The translations under genes and the position numbers were made by a program. Below are positions 1 to 11,500 of a DNA stretch of 64,000 nt, in pieces; position 1 is the stretch's first letter, and every line of letters starts with the position of its first letter. The DNA is from Ptychodera flava (lineage: Eukaryota > Hemichordata > Enteropneusta > Ptychoderidae): positions 28,332,080 through 28,396,079 of the forward strand of contig NC_091929.1 of the NCBI RefSeq assembly GCF_041260155.1, read 5' to 3'. The notes beneath the pieces are model-generated. The model was not told the DNA's origin. It saw only the letters and a program-made list of their open reading frames with translations, and ran no database searches.

Positions 1-1
1 G

Positions 2-151
2 ATTCTAGTCCGGACCAGAATTCACTTGTCAACAATAACAACGAAGTCTGCACAAGATACAGGAGGAGCTGACAAGCTGAATACTGTGTATCTCAACATG
101 CTTTGGGGAGCAGAACAAGAAATTGTGGACATTCAAAAACGAAAATTCTGA
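2..151 (+). CDS. possible C-terminal end of an unidentified gene
   Basis: A reading frame is open from the left edge of the window and ends at a TGA at 149-151. It codes for about 49 residues and finishes with KLNTVYLNMLWGAEQEIVDI followed by QKRKF. The composition is protein-like, with an amphipathic stretch and a basic tail, and three AATAAA hexamers follow within 450 bases. I do not recognise the family. It could be the last exon of a plus-strand gene converging on the BCL2L14-like gene, or a chance open frame, since 49 codons without a stop is not rare. Confidence 0.3.
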   Translation: MLVRTRIHLSTITTKSAQDTGGADKLNTVYLNMLWGAEQEIVDIQKRKF

Positions 152-183
152 AAGAATCATCAAAAGTTACAGCTACTGGCCCT

Positions 184-404
184 TTAACCCTTTGAGCGCC
201 AAAGTCTATTTTTGTCCCTTTAAAAAATAAACCCTAGTCAATTTTTCTCACATTTTTGCCAAAATTTTGAGAAAAAACTAGCCATTGAAATGTGATGTCC
301 ATTTGGTCCAAAATTATCAAAATATTGCAGAAAAATTCATAAAAATTGGTAAAATTTTGCACTCAAATTTTGGCGGGAGAAAATTACAGCGCTCAAAGGG
401 TTAA
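184..404. mobile_element. TTAA-flanked MITE, family A (CCCTTTGAG ends)
   Basis: The element begins CCCTTTGAGCGCCAAAGTC and ends with the inverted form GCGCTCAAAGGG. It is bounded by TTAA at 184-187 and 401-404. The interior is non-coding and AT-rich. The TTAA target plus CCC termini is the hallmark of piggyBac-type transposition. This is one of the cleanest of about twelve copies in the window. Confidence 0.85.
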
Positions 405-1457
405 TAAGACTTCAAATTGACATACAACCAGAATAGCTGATAATCACACTTTTATTGATGAAGTCTCTTGAAAACTGAAAAAAAAATATCAGTAAAACTA
501 TGGTACAGCTGTCTAATAAGGCAAAACATAGAAAAATCCCCGCCAATGCAATACAGTGTTAACATTCCTCAAAATAAAAATTTCAAATAAATCAAATAAA
601 TGTACCAGTATCCATCTAATGTTTAGGTCAGTAATTTTTGAAAAAAATGATGAGAATTAGAAATGATGGAAGTTATTTTTACAAGACATTGAAATTTATT
701 TTTGTGCACTTGACATTGACAATGAATCTCAAGCAGTTACATTTATTAGCTGTGAGAAAAAATGATTTTTGACAATTTCAATATTTCAGTTGACAAATTT
801 GTTAGCTTTCAGCTTAAGTAACAGCTACATACATCATTGCTTATTCAAGGGAAAGACCACACTAAGGCCACGACAAGTGAATCCTTTGTTTAACAAAGAC
901 ATTTTTCAAGTATTTATATGTACAAGTCATTTTAACATCATGTACATTGTATAGGCCATGCAGTTTCTATCATATGTTTACAAAATAATTCTCATACATT
1001 TTAACCATTTGGGTTACATGTCGATATTCTAAAAACCTCAAAGTTGTAGGCCATTCTGTTCTTATTTTATGTTACACAAATAAGGCCACACAAAAATTCT
1101 TGACGTATACGATTTACAAGTGTTCAAAAGTGCACCACCATATTTCAGAGGTCTGTCTTAAGAATCAAAGGTAGATTTTGCATTATTAACATTCCCTCAT
1201 TTTTTCTTTAAAGTATTCTTCCCCAATTAAACAAACACTCAAAAGAACCATGACAAATTCATTTACAAATCAAACACAGTAACCAAAAGTCTTGACACGA
1301 ATTTTAGGGCAACATGATTGCCTCTGAGCACCAATTTTTTCCATTTCACTTTATTTTTGGGGGGATACCAAACAAATGTTTCACGCATCCTGGCAAATCT
1401 TATATCCTCGGTTGATCGTTGTTTCTCTAAACATAAATTGTTAATGTTTTTACAGAT
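405..1457. other. no gene recognised
   Basis: AT-rich sequence with short chance frames only. It may be 3' untranslated or intergenic sequence between two convergent genes. I see no inverted-repeat element, tandem array or RNA gene. Confidence 0.5.
573..600 (+). other. cluster of three polyadenylation hexamers
   Basis: AATAAA occurs at 573-578, 586-591 and 595-600. It would suit the 3' end of the putative gene tail at the window start. In AT-rich DNA such hexamers also arise by chance. Confidence 0.3.
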
Positions 1458-1550
1458 TTAACCCTTTCACCACCATGGTTTGTCCAAAATCCATTGTTTT
1501 CTATGGTAAAGTTGGACCTGTATACAGGGAACTGGGGGTGAAAGGGTTAA
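1458..1550. mobile_element. TTAA-flanked miniature element, family B
   Basis: An 85-bp element with inverted ends CCCTTTCACC and GGTGAAAGGG, bounded by TTAA at 1458-1461 and 1547-1550. It has no coding capacity. A related copy lies in opposite orientation at about 14,061-14,150. Ends and target resemble piggyBac-type MITEs. Confidence 0.8.
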
Positions 1551-2400
1551 GTTTCATTGAAAGAGTCATTTTGCCTCTGGATATCTGAAATATGACAAGT
1601 TCAAGATGGCTGCAGATAGCTTGTCTAATTTGCATATTTCATAAATAAATATTACATCCGACTTATATTTGAAGGAACTGGTGGAAGATAGTTTGATCGG
1701 CACATTTCTCAAGAAGACAGGATATATTCCACAGAATTCATTCTGGAAATTGTGAAATATAAGCCTGTGGAAGCGAAAGGAACATCATTTCTCCACCTCT
1801 AAAATGAACATTTAATTTTGCATTTAGAGGAAATAATACTCTGATATCTGCATGTAATGGTCTTTCAAACTGCTCTAATAATTTAATCAAGATGAAATTA
1901 CAAAGGGGTTTAATTCTTGAAAATTTACTATGGCTTCAGATGTGGCGGAAGATAAAAACATGCTGGTTTGCAAACTTAGTTTCAAAAGCATACAGATTTC
2001 TAATCAAACTGACAGAGACTGCAAGTCAGTTAAATTTCAAATTTTGTCAAAATGTCAAAATGTTATGGTGTTTGCTACCAGGGAGTGAACCTGCAACGGA
2101 CCTCAATTTTTCACATTTTGTGTGCTTTGAAAGTTTATTTAAAAAGTTGGATGATACATCACTACAAGTTTTTCGAGAATACTTCATGATTTTCCCGTAA
2201 CCTAAGAAAGGTGTGTCTATTTACTTTCAGGCAATGGATCTTTCAGATAAAAACCCTTTCTCCCTCCCAACCCTCCCACCCCTGTTTTGCCAGTGTGTGG
2301 GTCCAATTCAGCCATAGGAAACAATACAGCTGTACCAACATTGGAAGGGAAGAGGGGACAAATTTGCATTGCAGTCACATTTCTTATAAGTGTACTTGTA

Positions 2401-2599
2401 TTAAAGGTATACAGTCACCTGTAATGTAAATATGCCCATACATACCGTATGGTCAAAGGGGCGTTCCTTGGTATTCAAATACCCATGTGAGGGCGCTGTT
2501 TTTAATAAGCGGCCACCCGCTTAAAATCTGTGATTGGTTAGATTTTCTCTTTCCATGGCAACTGTGGCAAAATTGGAACAGGTGACAGTATACCTTTAA
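2401..2599. mobile_element. TTAA-flanked MITE, family E (AGGTATAC ends)
   Basis: The left end reads AGGTATACAGTCACCTG and the right end is its near-perfect inverse, bounded by TTAA at 2401-2404 and 2596-2599. The interior holds a GC-richer block that is nearly identical in two further copies at 57.1 and 61.0 kb. TTAA flanks with a purine-first end point to a Kolobok-like rather than piggyBac-like source, by inference. Confidence 0.85.
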
Positions 2600-4516
2600 T
2601 TAAATGAAATAACTGACACGTAAAATTACATCCAGTGAACCTGTCTGCTGATGTTAAGTGAAAATCATCATGTGCGGGGGTATTGAAGGCAGTGTGGTAG
2701 AATTTGACTGGTTCTCTCTTCATAACAGGTGATTCTCAAAAAAAACACCTTGAATTTGCATTTTAAGGGAAAACATACAAGAAGATTGGGGAATGGGCTT
2801 TATATGGGTGATAGGCTGCTCATACAAGTTTTACTGAGGAGATGATAGGCAAGCCTACAACATCATGAGAGCTTCAAAGTGATTGGTTATCACAACAATT
2901 GTGGCAAAATCTTGCGCAAATAACCAATCACCCACAAGCTTACATGTTGCTGCTTGGCCATGAAAATAGATATGCTCAAGTGGCACATGGGGATATTCCT
3001 ACATGGATGGCTCACTGAAAATCAATGTAAATATACAAAATGTACTCAAACAAAATTCTAAAACAAAGTGACGACTTTTGCTTCAAAGATAACTACACAA
3101 ACACAGGCAAGACTGAAAGTTCCAAAATATTCTGTATATTTGTGGATGATTATGTTATTAAATAATTACAAAGTTTGACTTTTGGAGAAAAAAAGACAAA
3201 AGTTTAGCTTACTTTGAAAGGCTTGGAGAACCTGATTTCAACAAAGGTGACAAGTAACTTTGACCTTTCAACTTTGAAAACCTGATTTGAACTAGAGTTA
3301 ACCTTTGACCTTTAAACTCTTGAGATCCACAGAACTTTTCACTTTTTATATTACCTTTAACTAAATAATAAACAATATATACATTCTTATCCAACATCAA
3401 CTGAACAAGGTCAAAATAAAGCAACTGGATCCAAAGATCTCCTTATTTTGCATACAAATAATGTGCGTACCATAATATCGCTATTCTGTAAATATTTACA
3501 AACAAAGCATGAAAAACGAGTTTTATCGGGGAAGGGTCGTCCAGATTATTTCAAAAATATAGAAATGATACAGGAGTGCATGGTATTCTGATTTCTTCTG
3601 ATAAAACACAGAAATACTGAAAAGTTGTATTTCTTACTGTTTCATCAATTCGGATTTTGTGACAATGTCAAACCGACTAATGAAATGGAGACCTAATTAT
3701 GATGTGCGATTTTAAAAACACTAGCACACTTGCCTAGTTTTCGATGACCTGTAGCATTGAAGCAATTTTCAGGTAATGTTCACAATTTTGGGGTTTTTTT
3801 TGGCACTCAATACAAACATTGTCAGCCCTAAGAAATATTTGGTGACCGAAAGCCTCTATGGTGTACAATATTGCTACAAAGTTTGCTACAAGTTGTCGGA
3901 GTTTTCTCAATATTTGAGTTAAAATAAAATAGGAGTTTACTGACTATAAATACAGTATAACATACAACACATTGCACAGTTTGGATTGCAGAAGTTAAAA
4001 CAAATCCAGAACTAAAAGACGCCCCAACAAAATTTCAGCCTCCCAGGTATAGTGAAAGAAACACACAGAGAATGTAAAGGAATACCTAATCATACAAAAA
4101 GTTTACTTGAAAAGCGTCAAAACTTGCGATTTTTGTACAAAGTGGCCGCAGTACTCCAGGTTACCGATTAATCAACAGAACAGATTGAGCATTTGGAACA
4201 TCCGATGAATGGAATACTATCCGCTCTGCTTATCTAACCTGAAAGAACCATGCCTAAATATTTGTGGTTTTAATTTTACTTTGGACAGGTATTTCTGTAA
4301 ATGATTTTACTTCATGAATCTTCTCAAAGCAACACTTTCAGAGTGGATAAAACTTTGAATGTTTTCAGCGAATTTATTTTCATCTTTCAAACAAAAAACA
4401 ACTTTGGCATAAATTCCTAGCTCTCATGGAATTTGTTTGACAATGTCTGCTCACAGAGAGTGACATGTAATGATGTAATGAAAAAGATGGCTTCTCCATC
4501 ATTCTGTGAAGCTTGG
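2600..4516. other. no gene recognised; short local repeats
   Basis: Only chance frames. A short inverted pair, GTGATTGGTTAT and its complement, sits near 2879-2931. Near 3260-3315 the word TGACCTTT recurs, including a spaced pair resembling a DR1 nuclear-receptor half-site repeat. The stretch is probably the 3' flank of the BCL2L14-like gene. Confidence 0.4.
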
Positions 4517-4590
4517 AAAATTATGCGCATAATATATTTTCATTCTTGTCATTATGCGCATAATAAATCATTATTATGCGCATAATTTTG
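4517..4590. repeat. triple ATTATGCGCATAAT palindrome
   Basis: The 14-base palindrome ATTATGCGCATAAT occurs three times, at 4520-4533, 4551-4564 and 4573-4586. The outer copies, with flanking AAAA and TTTT, pair with each other. This could form a hairpin or cruciform or bind a dimeric protein; no function is known to me. Confidence 0.8.
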
Positions 4591-4611
4591 GTAAGGTTTA
4601 AAAACTGACTA

Positions 4612-5300
4612 GTATGTTGCATGATACAGGCACTACATTGTATGCCGTCCACATGGTTCAACGTAACAAGGTTCACGAACTATGCTACATGACAAAATAT
4701 ACAAATTAATTGTGCATAATTCATAAAGTATGTTGAAAGACACAATTTATGTAACATGGCTCATGAAATATGTTGCATGACACATAATGTAACTTGTCTC
4801 GCGAACTATGTTACAACAGCATGTAATGTATTTTGTTACATGAGCTTTGTCACATGGCATGTGATTTATGTAACATGTCACATGAAATATGTTACATATA
4901 TTACATAGTTAACAATTTATGTTAAACAACTCATGAGCAAAGCTAGACAGCAAAATTTTTACAACATGCCCCAATGAACTATGCTCCTGGAACAAAACAC
5001 ATTTGAAATATATGACACATTTCAAATGAAATATGTTACACAGTGGTAACTTGAATAATACATAATTTATGCTACATGATTCACGGTGACTATGCTACAT
5101 GTAAGACAATTTATGTAGCATGACCCATGAACTTTGTTACTTGGCATATGACTTTATAAATATATTAAAGAACTTTTGAAGTACAGTTCTGATAAATGTA
5201 TAGTATATCTGTTACACCTGACACAAATTGTTACATGGCATGTTACTTGACATATCTGCAACATGACTCACAATCAGCAAAACATAACATGGCACAAGAT
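4612..5300. repeat. degenerate short-repeat tract built on TGTTACATG words
   Basis: Variants of TGTTACATG, CATGTAACAT, ATGAACTATG and ACATGACACA recur every 20-50 bases on both strands for nearly 700 bases. The unit is too degenerate for a fixed period. It reads as an old tandem or cryptically simple repeat next to the last exon of the BCL2L14-like gene. Confidence 0.6.
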
Positions 5301-5517
5301 TCTTGTGACATGGGTCAAGAACTGTGCTGTTTGCAATTTTCAGCCATGCTGTCTTGATTTCCGATGAAATGATGAATATTCGGCAGTGCTCTGGGGATTC
5401 AAAACCTTCTCCGTGACTTCTCTGCAACACTGTACGAAGGGTTGGTTACAGTCGCCGGAGCTGGGATGTATGTGTAAAACTCATAGTTGATGGGTGGGAG
5501 TTGTACAAGTGTTCAGT

Positions 5518-5568
5518 TTAGTCCACTTCTGATTCTGATTCTGAAATTATTTCACCTATGCAAGAACT
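5518..5568 (-). CDS. BCL2L14-like: BCL2L14-like exon 9, C-terminus
   Basis: A pyrimidine-rich acceptor ending TTTTACAG precedes a phase-0 exon coding SSCIGEIISESESEVD and a stop at 5520-5518. Human Bcl-G ends EKILGISHEEVD after GGW, so length and ending agree. There is no hydrophobic tail. Confidence 0.6.
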   Translation of the reverse strand, partial: SSCIGEIISESESEVD

Positions 5569-8500
5569 CTGTAAAATGAATTTGAAAACAAAAATGTCAA
5601 TAATTCATTCTGGTTAAGAATATTTCTGGACACAGTGATATTTGGCTGACTGGTAATGATTGTCTGAGTAACGTCCACTACTGCGGTATGCCGTCTCTCA
5701 CTGAAGATCCTTCTTTCTGGCGCAGGATAATTTTTCATGTAAGATGTACTGGTGAGGAGTCGATGCGAGGAAATTTACACAAATTTCTTAACTGACTGAA
5801 TGAGCATGCGAGTTAAAGGCTGATTGGACCAAAGTTAGATTTGACACTGTTCGGTCACAAGAAGACAAGTACATGACTCCTGTTGATCATGAGTGCTCTT
5901 TAGTGCTCTTACAAAGTTAAAAATATACCAAACACAATCATGTTTCTGCATGGACCAAAAATTATTTTTTACCACATGACTTAGAGAGATAAAAATAAGG
6001 TCAACTTACCCAGCCTCCCTGGCTACTAATCCACTCGGCAAATCTGTCACCGATAAACTTAGAGTGTTGTCCTTGATCTTTCTCACAACACCGGGTGTGT
6101 AGCCCGCGATCTTGATGGCGTCCCTGGTCAACCTCAAGACCAAGGCCAGTTCCTTCCAGCTGGTGTCCTGACCGATCACCGTCTGGGCGACGTCTTTGAA
6201 GGAGTCGTACGCCGTGTTCCTGACAACTGACATCAGCACATTCAGTGGAATGGAAAACTAGTGGTAATAAGATACAGGATAGGAGCAAAGATATCAGTAC
6301 AGCGTTCTCATTGTCAATATGCATTGTGTATTAATTTAGAACAAGTGCCTAGACAGATATTCAGAACTCATGCTCACCAGCCTCTACAAATATGTGACAG
6401 ATAACAAGCCGTTTTGGTCTACAAGCTTTCCAAGAGTACATCAATTGCATGTGAAAGAAAGGTGTATAAATTTAGCACCCTGTGCACCGCGTATAGTCTC
6501 ACAGAAGTTACAAGAAAACTCTTCACACCTTAAGCCAGTGCACGATTTATTTATGAAGTGGTCTGGTCTAACCAACATGGGTACTTTTTGAATTTGGTGT
6601 AATCTTTTTTGTCACTAATAAGCAATCTTCAACGAAATACTGGTAGATACAACATGTTCTTGGAGGAAGCGCAACATCAGAAAATGATCAGCAAAAGATT
6701 CTTTCTCACTCTTGGCAATCATCAAAGGCAAAGTCACACCATTTCACACCAGAAGAATACTGTAATATGGCATATCAAAGCTATAATGACAAGTATTTTT
6801 GATTTATTCTCTGAACTCTCCCAGTAGTTTCATATACAGTAAGCCTATACGTACCACTTCGGAACTTGATCGTCGGTCACCGTGATCTCGCAACCGCAAT
6901 CCCAGCATACGTGCATCGTTCTCGGTGAAATTAAGTGGTTCTTCTTCCTTTTCAAAGTTGCCATCTGGCTGTTCAATTTCTATCCCTGGAGAAGAAAACA
7001 TTATTCAGTGTCACCTGCCAACTTCAAAATCATGCAGCTCAACTGACATCTTTGATATACTACATCGTCATGAACAGCCCATTAACAAACATGGATGAGT
7101 GATGCTTGCAAGTGATTATTCCAGAAACAAAATTTGTTGTTACCACGCCTTATAATGAGATATGGAAACTGCGAAGTACCGGTAGTAGTTGTTTTCCACA
7201 TAGGTGTGGGTGCGCCACTCATCACTGATTTCACAACAGACTGATGTGTTGTAAATGTACACCTACATTGTATGTACATAACATGAAGAAGAATTTATAC
7301 TTAAATTCTACTTAATGTTATGTACATACAATGTAGGTGTACACTGTTTCAAAATTTTCCATCGTATTTTAATTTTCTATGAAACTGATGAAATTTTGAT
7401 ACATTGTTTGATGTGTACTAGTTTATAGCACCTGTTAGAGGAAAATGGAATGGTCCATCTATAGAATCTGGACTAGACCATTAGAAAAATTGATACTTAC
7501 TTTTCTTCTCCGCGTCACTTTCACCACCGACTGCACCAAGCCCATCATCAAACTCTGCTGCAAGTGAATGGTCCACTGCGACTCTGTCACCAATCGCTGA
7601 CAATCTCGCTGCAATCTTCTCGTACAACTTTTCCTTCTCTTTCTCACTTCGATCTTTGAACGGCTTGTACTCCTCTTCACTGCTTAGATCTGTCGGTGTG
7701 CGAAAAAAAAAATGTTGATTAGCTTCACGTCTATTTTGGCAAGACTGAAGAATACTGACCCTAAAAAATAATTTTACAACTCAGCATAATCCTAGGGGTT
7801 CCAGTAACTATGGGAGGGCCCCCTAAGTCAACCAAAATTACTTTATAACAAATACTAGGCCCAGTTCACTTGCACTGAAATTTCAAATTCAGAATTACAC
7901 AGAGCACACGGTTTATGATAAAGTCTCCAGACAGTAACTGACTTTTGTGAAATCCAATTGTCATCATTTAGAAAAGTCAGATGTTTTTAGAGCAACTCCT
8001 GTGGGGAGGGGGAGGGGAACGGAGGGTTGATAAGAAACCTCACAAAACCATAGAAACACACAACAACGACAACATCAGCAACAGCGAATGTACAGTAAAA
8101 ATAGACAGCGAAAGAATTTTAGAGTCAACAGTGTTACACCAAAATACACTAAAAACAAAAACAAATGGATATAAATCAAGAACCATACATTTCACAACAT
8201 AATTACATTGCATAATCTGGAAAGAAGTTTTGATTCTCTTTCCTCTCCAAGATGATTAAAGAAGAGTCTCAGCATACGTCCCCAAGATGAAGACTAAATA
8301 CAACTGCAAAGTCAGCCAGTGTATATATGAGCAGCTAGGAACCAGTAAACAAACTTATGGCAACCTTCACTTTCAGTCAGCAGTCAGTACATAGTACAGT
8401 ACACTGTACGCTGAGTAGAGTGTACGTGTAACTTCACTGGAAATTATTACCCTATGGCGTAAATTTGAGTTAATGCTCAGCCTTGTGCATGTCCGCAATT

Positions 8501-11500
8501 TTTTTTTCTTCTACTTAACTGCTGATGTGAAATACTTATATCCATCTGCCGGACTCTGTACTTTTTTCTGAATATCAGGATTAAATCCTTGTCCTAAAAT
8601 CACAATTTGTGCATGTGTTTTTTCTCTGTTTATGAACTTATGCATGTTTATATTCACAAATTCTTTCATACTTTGTGACGAAACCGGTTTCAACTTTAAA
8701 TCCTATGAGATACATGTGTAGTCAGAGCCACAGACAAGACTGATTCTTTTTAAACTACTTGACAGTCCTAACCAGAGATATCAGTCAAACATTTATATTA
8801 TTACTATTTTACAATCTTATTCGAACTAATTGTTTTTGCTGCTTTCACACATGAATGTATCCGATAATTTACACTTGAGTTTTCCTGGTAAATCAAAACG
8901 ATGCTTTTCAATGGGCAAGATCAAACACAACATTAAACCATACAACACAACTTGAACAACAACAAATTACTATAGCAGGTACATGTATGTTCAAAATATT
9001 ATCACGAAAGGACATATTAGCAATGGTACACATTTCACAAAGAAAAAAAAGAAAATTGTTTTTTTTTCACTGTTGCATTTAAGAAAATTTTTCTTGGGCC
9101 ATTTCGAGGCGATACGGTAGATTGAAAAATAATGTTTACAGAAAATGCTGCATGTACTAAGCGTTGTTTTTAACCCTTTGAGAGTTGTAAATTGTCCAAC
9201 CAAATTTTACCATTTTTTATGAAGCATTTTACCAGTTTTTATGAAGTTTTCTTAATTTATTTGATTATTTTGGACCAAATGCACATCACATTTCATTGAC
9301 TCCAGTTTTTTATCAAAATTTTGGCAAAAAATCTGAAAAAAAATTGACTGGGGTATATTTTGAAAAGGCGACAAAAATTGACTTTGGCGCTCAAAGAGTT
9401 AAAACTAAAACAGAAGATGCACCTACAGAAAAGCACATATACGACCACAGCATGTTTTGCTAAATAGCACCAGGAACATACAAGAATGGCACAGCACTGA
9501 AAAGTTTGCCCACAACAGAAAGGAAGCCATGCAAACGAAAAACTTTACTAGGGTGGAACACTCAAGACAACAGCAGATGGCATGAAGATTTCTCACCTGC
9601 AGCTGGTATGAGTATTATTCCAGGTCTGAGACCATCTATTATGTAATAATACTGATTACTGTCCACTAAAGAATCCAAGAAATCAAGACGGCAGCAAAAG
9701 AGAAGACAGTTGACCGATGTTAGTAAAGACAAAAGAAGTGTCTTGGGTACATGTACCTGATAGGGGCAGTGTTCATCAGCTGTGACAATAACGATAATGT
9801 CGGTGACATCACTATGACCTCATGATAAACAGTTGTTTGGGATTTCGTGAGTATCATGTGGTAGAACTTACCTTCGTTGCCTCCATCTGTTACTACATCA
9901 GAGGGAAGATCACCAGCCGAGTCGTGTCGTATCCTGAGATCTCTGTCCAGTTCCATTTCCAGAGCTTCTGTTATACCTGTATCAGTGTGAAAAATATCTA
10001 CGTTCGTCATCTCTGTAAAATGAACTATATAAAGGAACCAGCGAAACTATAAAAATGTCTGTTTGACTGATTTGTATAGCCACCTACCGTATAAATTTTT
10101 TTTGAATTTGTGTAATTTTCTTTTTAAATTTTCAGTCCTCTTTAAAATTTCAAAGATGTTTTGTTCAATTGTTGAGTGTGTGTGCAGTTAGAGTAGCTCT
10201 CGTAGAATGCGCCAGACTGACTCACTATTATTGCCTGCTCTGATCCTTTGCTGAAATGGAATTTTAAAATCTAAAATTTAGCTTGCCATAGCTTGCCAAC
10301 ATCAATAAGAAAAATTACAGATAGGAAATATTGTTTTACAGTCAAAATTGTACCATATACAATGTGTGTATGCTTAAAAGTTCCAAAAATTTTACATACC
10401 GTTTAAACCCAACTGCTGTCGCTGGGCGAGCCAATCTGTCGTGGAACTATCACGGCAGAGCTCGGTAATTCAGACTTGTTGGTCGTGCTGGTCCCCGTAC
10501 TCTAGCCTGACCTGGTCAAAGTCACTCAATCGGCTGGCACCTGGGCCATCGGTATCGTCACTTCCACCATTGTAAATTAGTGGAAATTCTTCAGGATAAT
10601 CTTTCATTTTTTCACTTTCTTTGACTCTCGTTTATTGTCCGTTTGCGACCGGTATACCTGACAGCGGTATGTATATCGTCCATCACGTGACACTAAATGA
10701 ACGTTTTCATGTTCCTCCGACCTTCTGACCATCACATCCTGGTCTGCAGCACTGGTGTAAATTTGACCGATGCCACCGTTTGGGTACGCGTCAGGGGTCA
10801 CTGCGGCACTGTCTGGGGTCATGGCGTCATCATATCCCCGGTGCTTTTTGTACTTTTTGGTCTTCTTTGAGGTGGCACTATCGGACTCTAGGATATCGTT
10901 CGATGAAAGGGAAGACGGCGTGATGGCATCTGGTGAGAGAACAAACCATGACAACATGAGGCTGGCTGACGTCTCTATTATGCATATCTACAGGTGATTA
11001 AACACTATTTCCTGTTTCCTGTAGTAATTACTGAATGTAGGCATTTTTGAATGTTTTTGCAACTTGTATTAGTGTCAGAGCAACAAAAATGTTCCCAATG
11101 AAAAATCATATTAACTTGCATTTCAAACCAGGGTAACTACACTACCACATGGTATTTCAAATCTCAGCAACTACCTTGTGTTTTAAAAACTAGATGAATA
11201 GATTTGATTTATAAGTTTTCTACAAAATTTTGGGAAGATAAAATTAGTACAGGACTTGTGCATGCGCTCAAACTGATTAGAACATAAATACGCAAGAGAG
11301 CGTTTCCACAATGTACGGAAAACTCTTTTACAAAGAGTTTACAATAAATTGCAAAATTTACATACATTTACATAATATTTACATGTGATATATACTTTCG
11401 TCACAGTAAACTTTCAGATTTGTTGTTGAAAGTATTTGGCTTGTAAATAGAATAATGAATAAAAGTGTATCCAGCTACTGTTTTGTGTACAATATTTCTC

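Noticed and set aside
5430-5445. Alternative last exons of the BCL2L14-like gene starting near 5437 or 5715
   Set aside because: Both acceptors allow an open frame, but only the exon at 5568-5518 gives the expected short tail ending EVD behind a strong acceptor.
10412-10500. A tiny intron in BCL2L14-like exon 4 that would remove the in-frame TGA
   Set aside because: The only GT...AG pair around the stop spans about 50 bases with no pyrimidine tract, and exon phases already fit without it.
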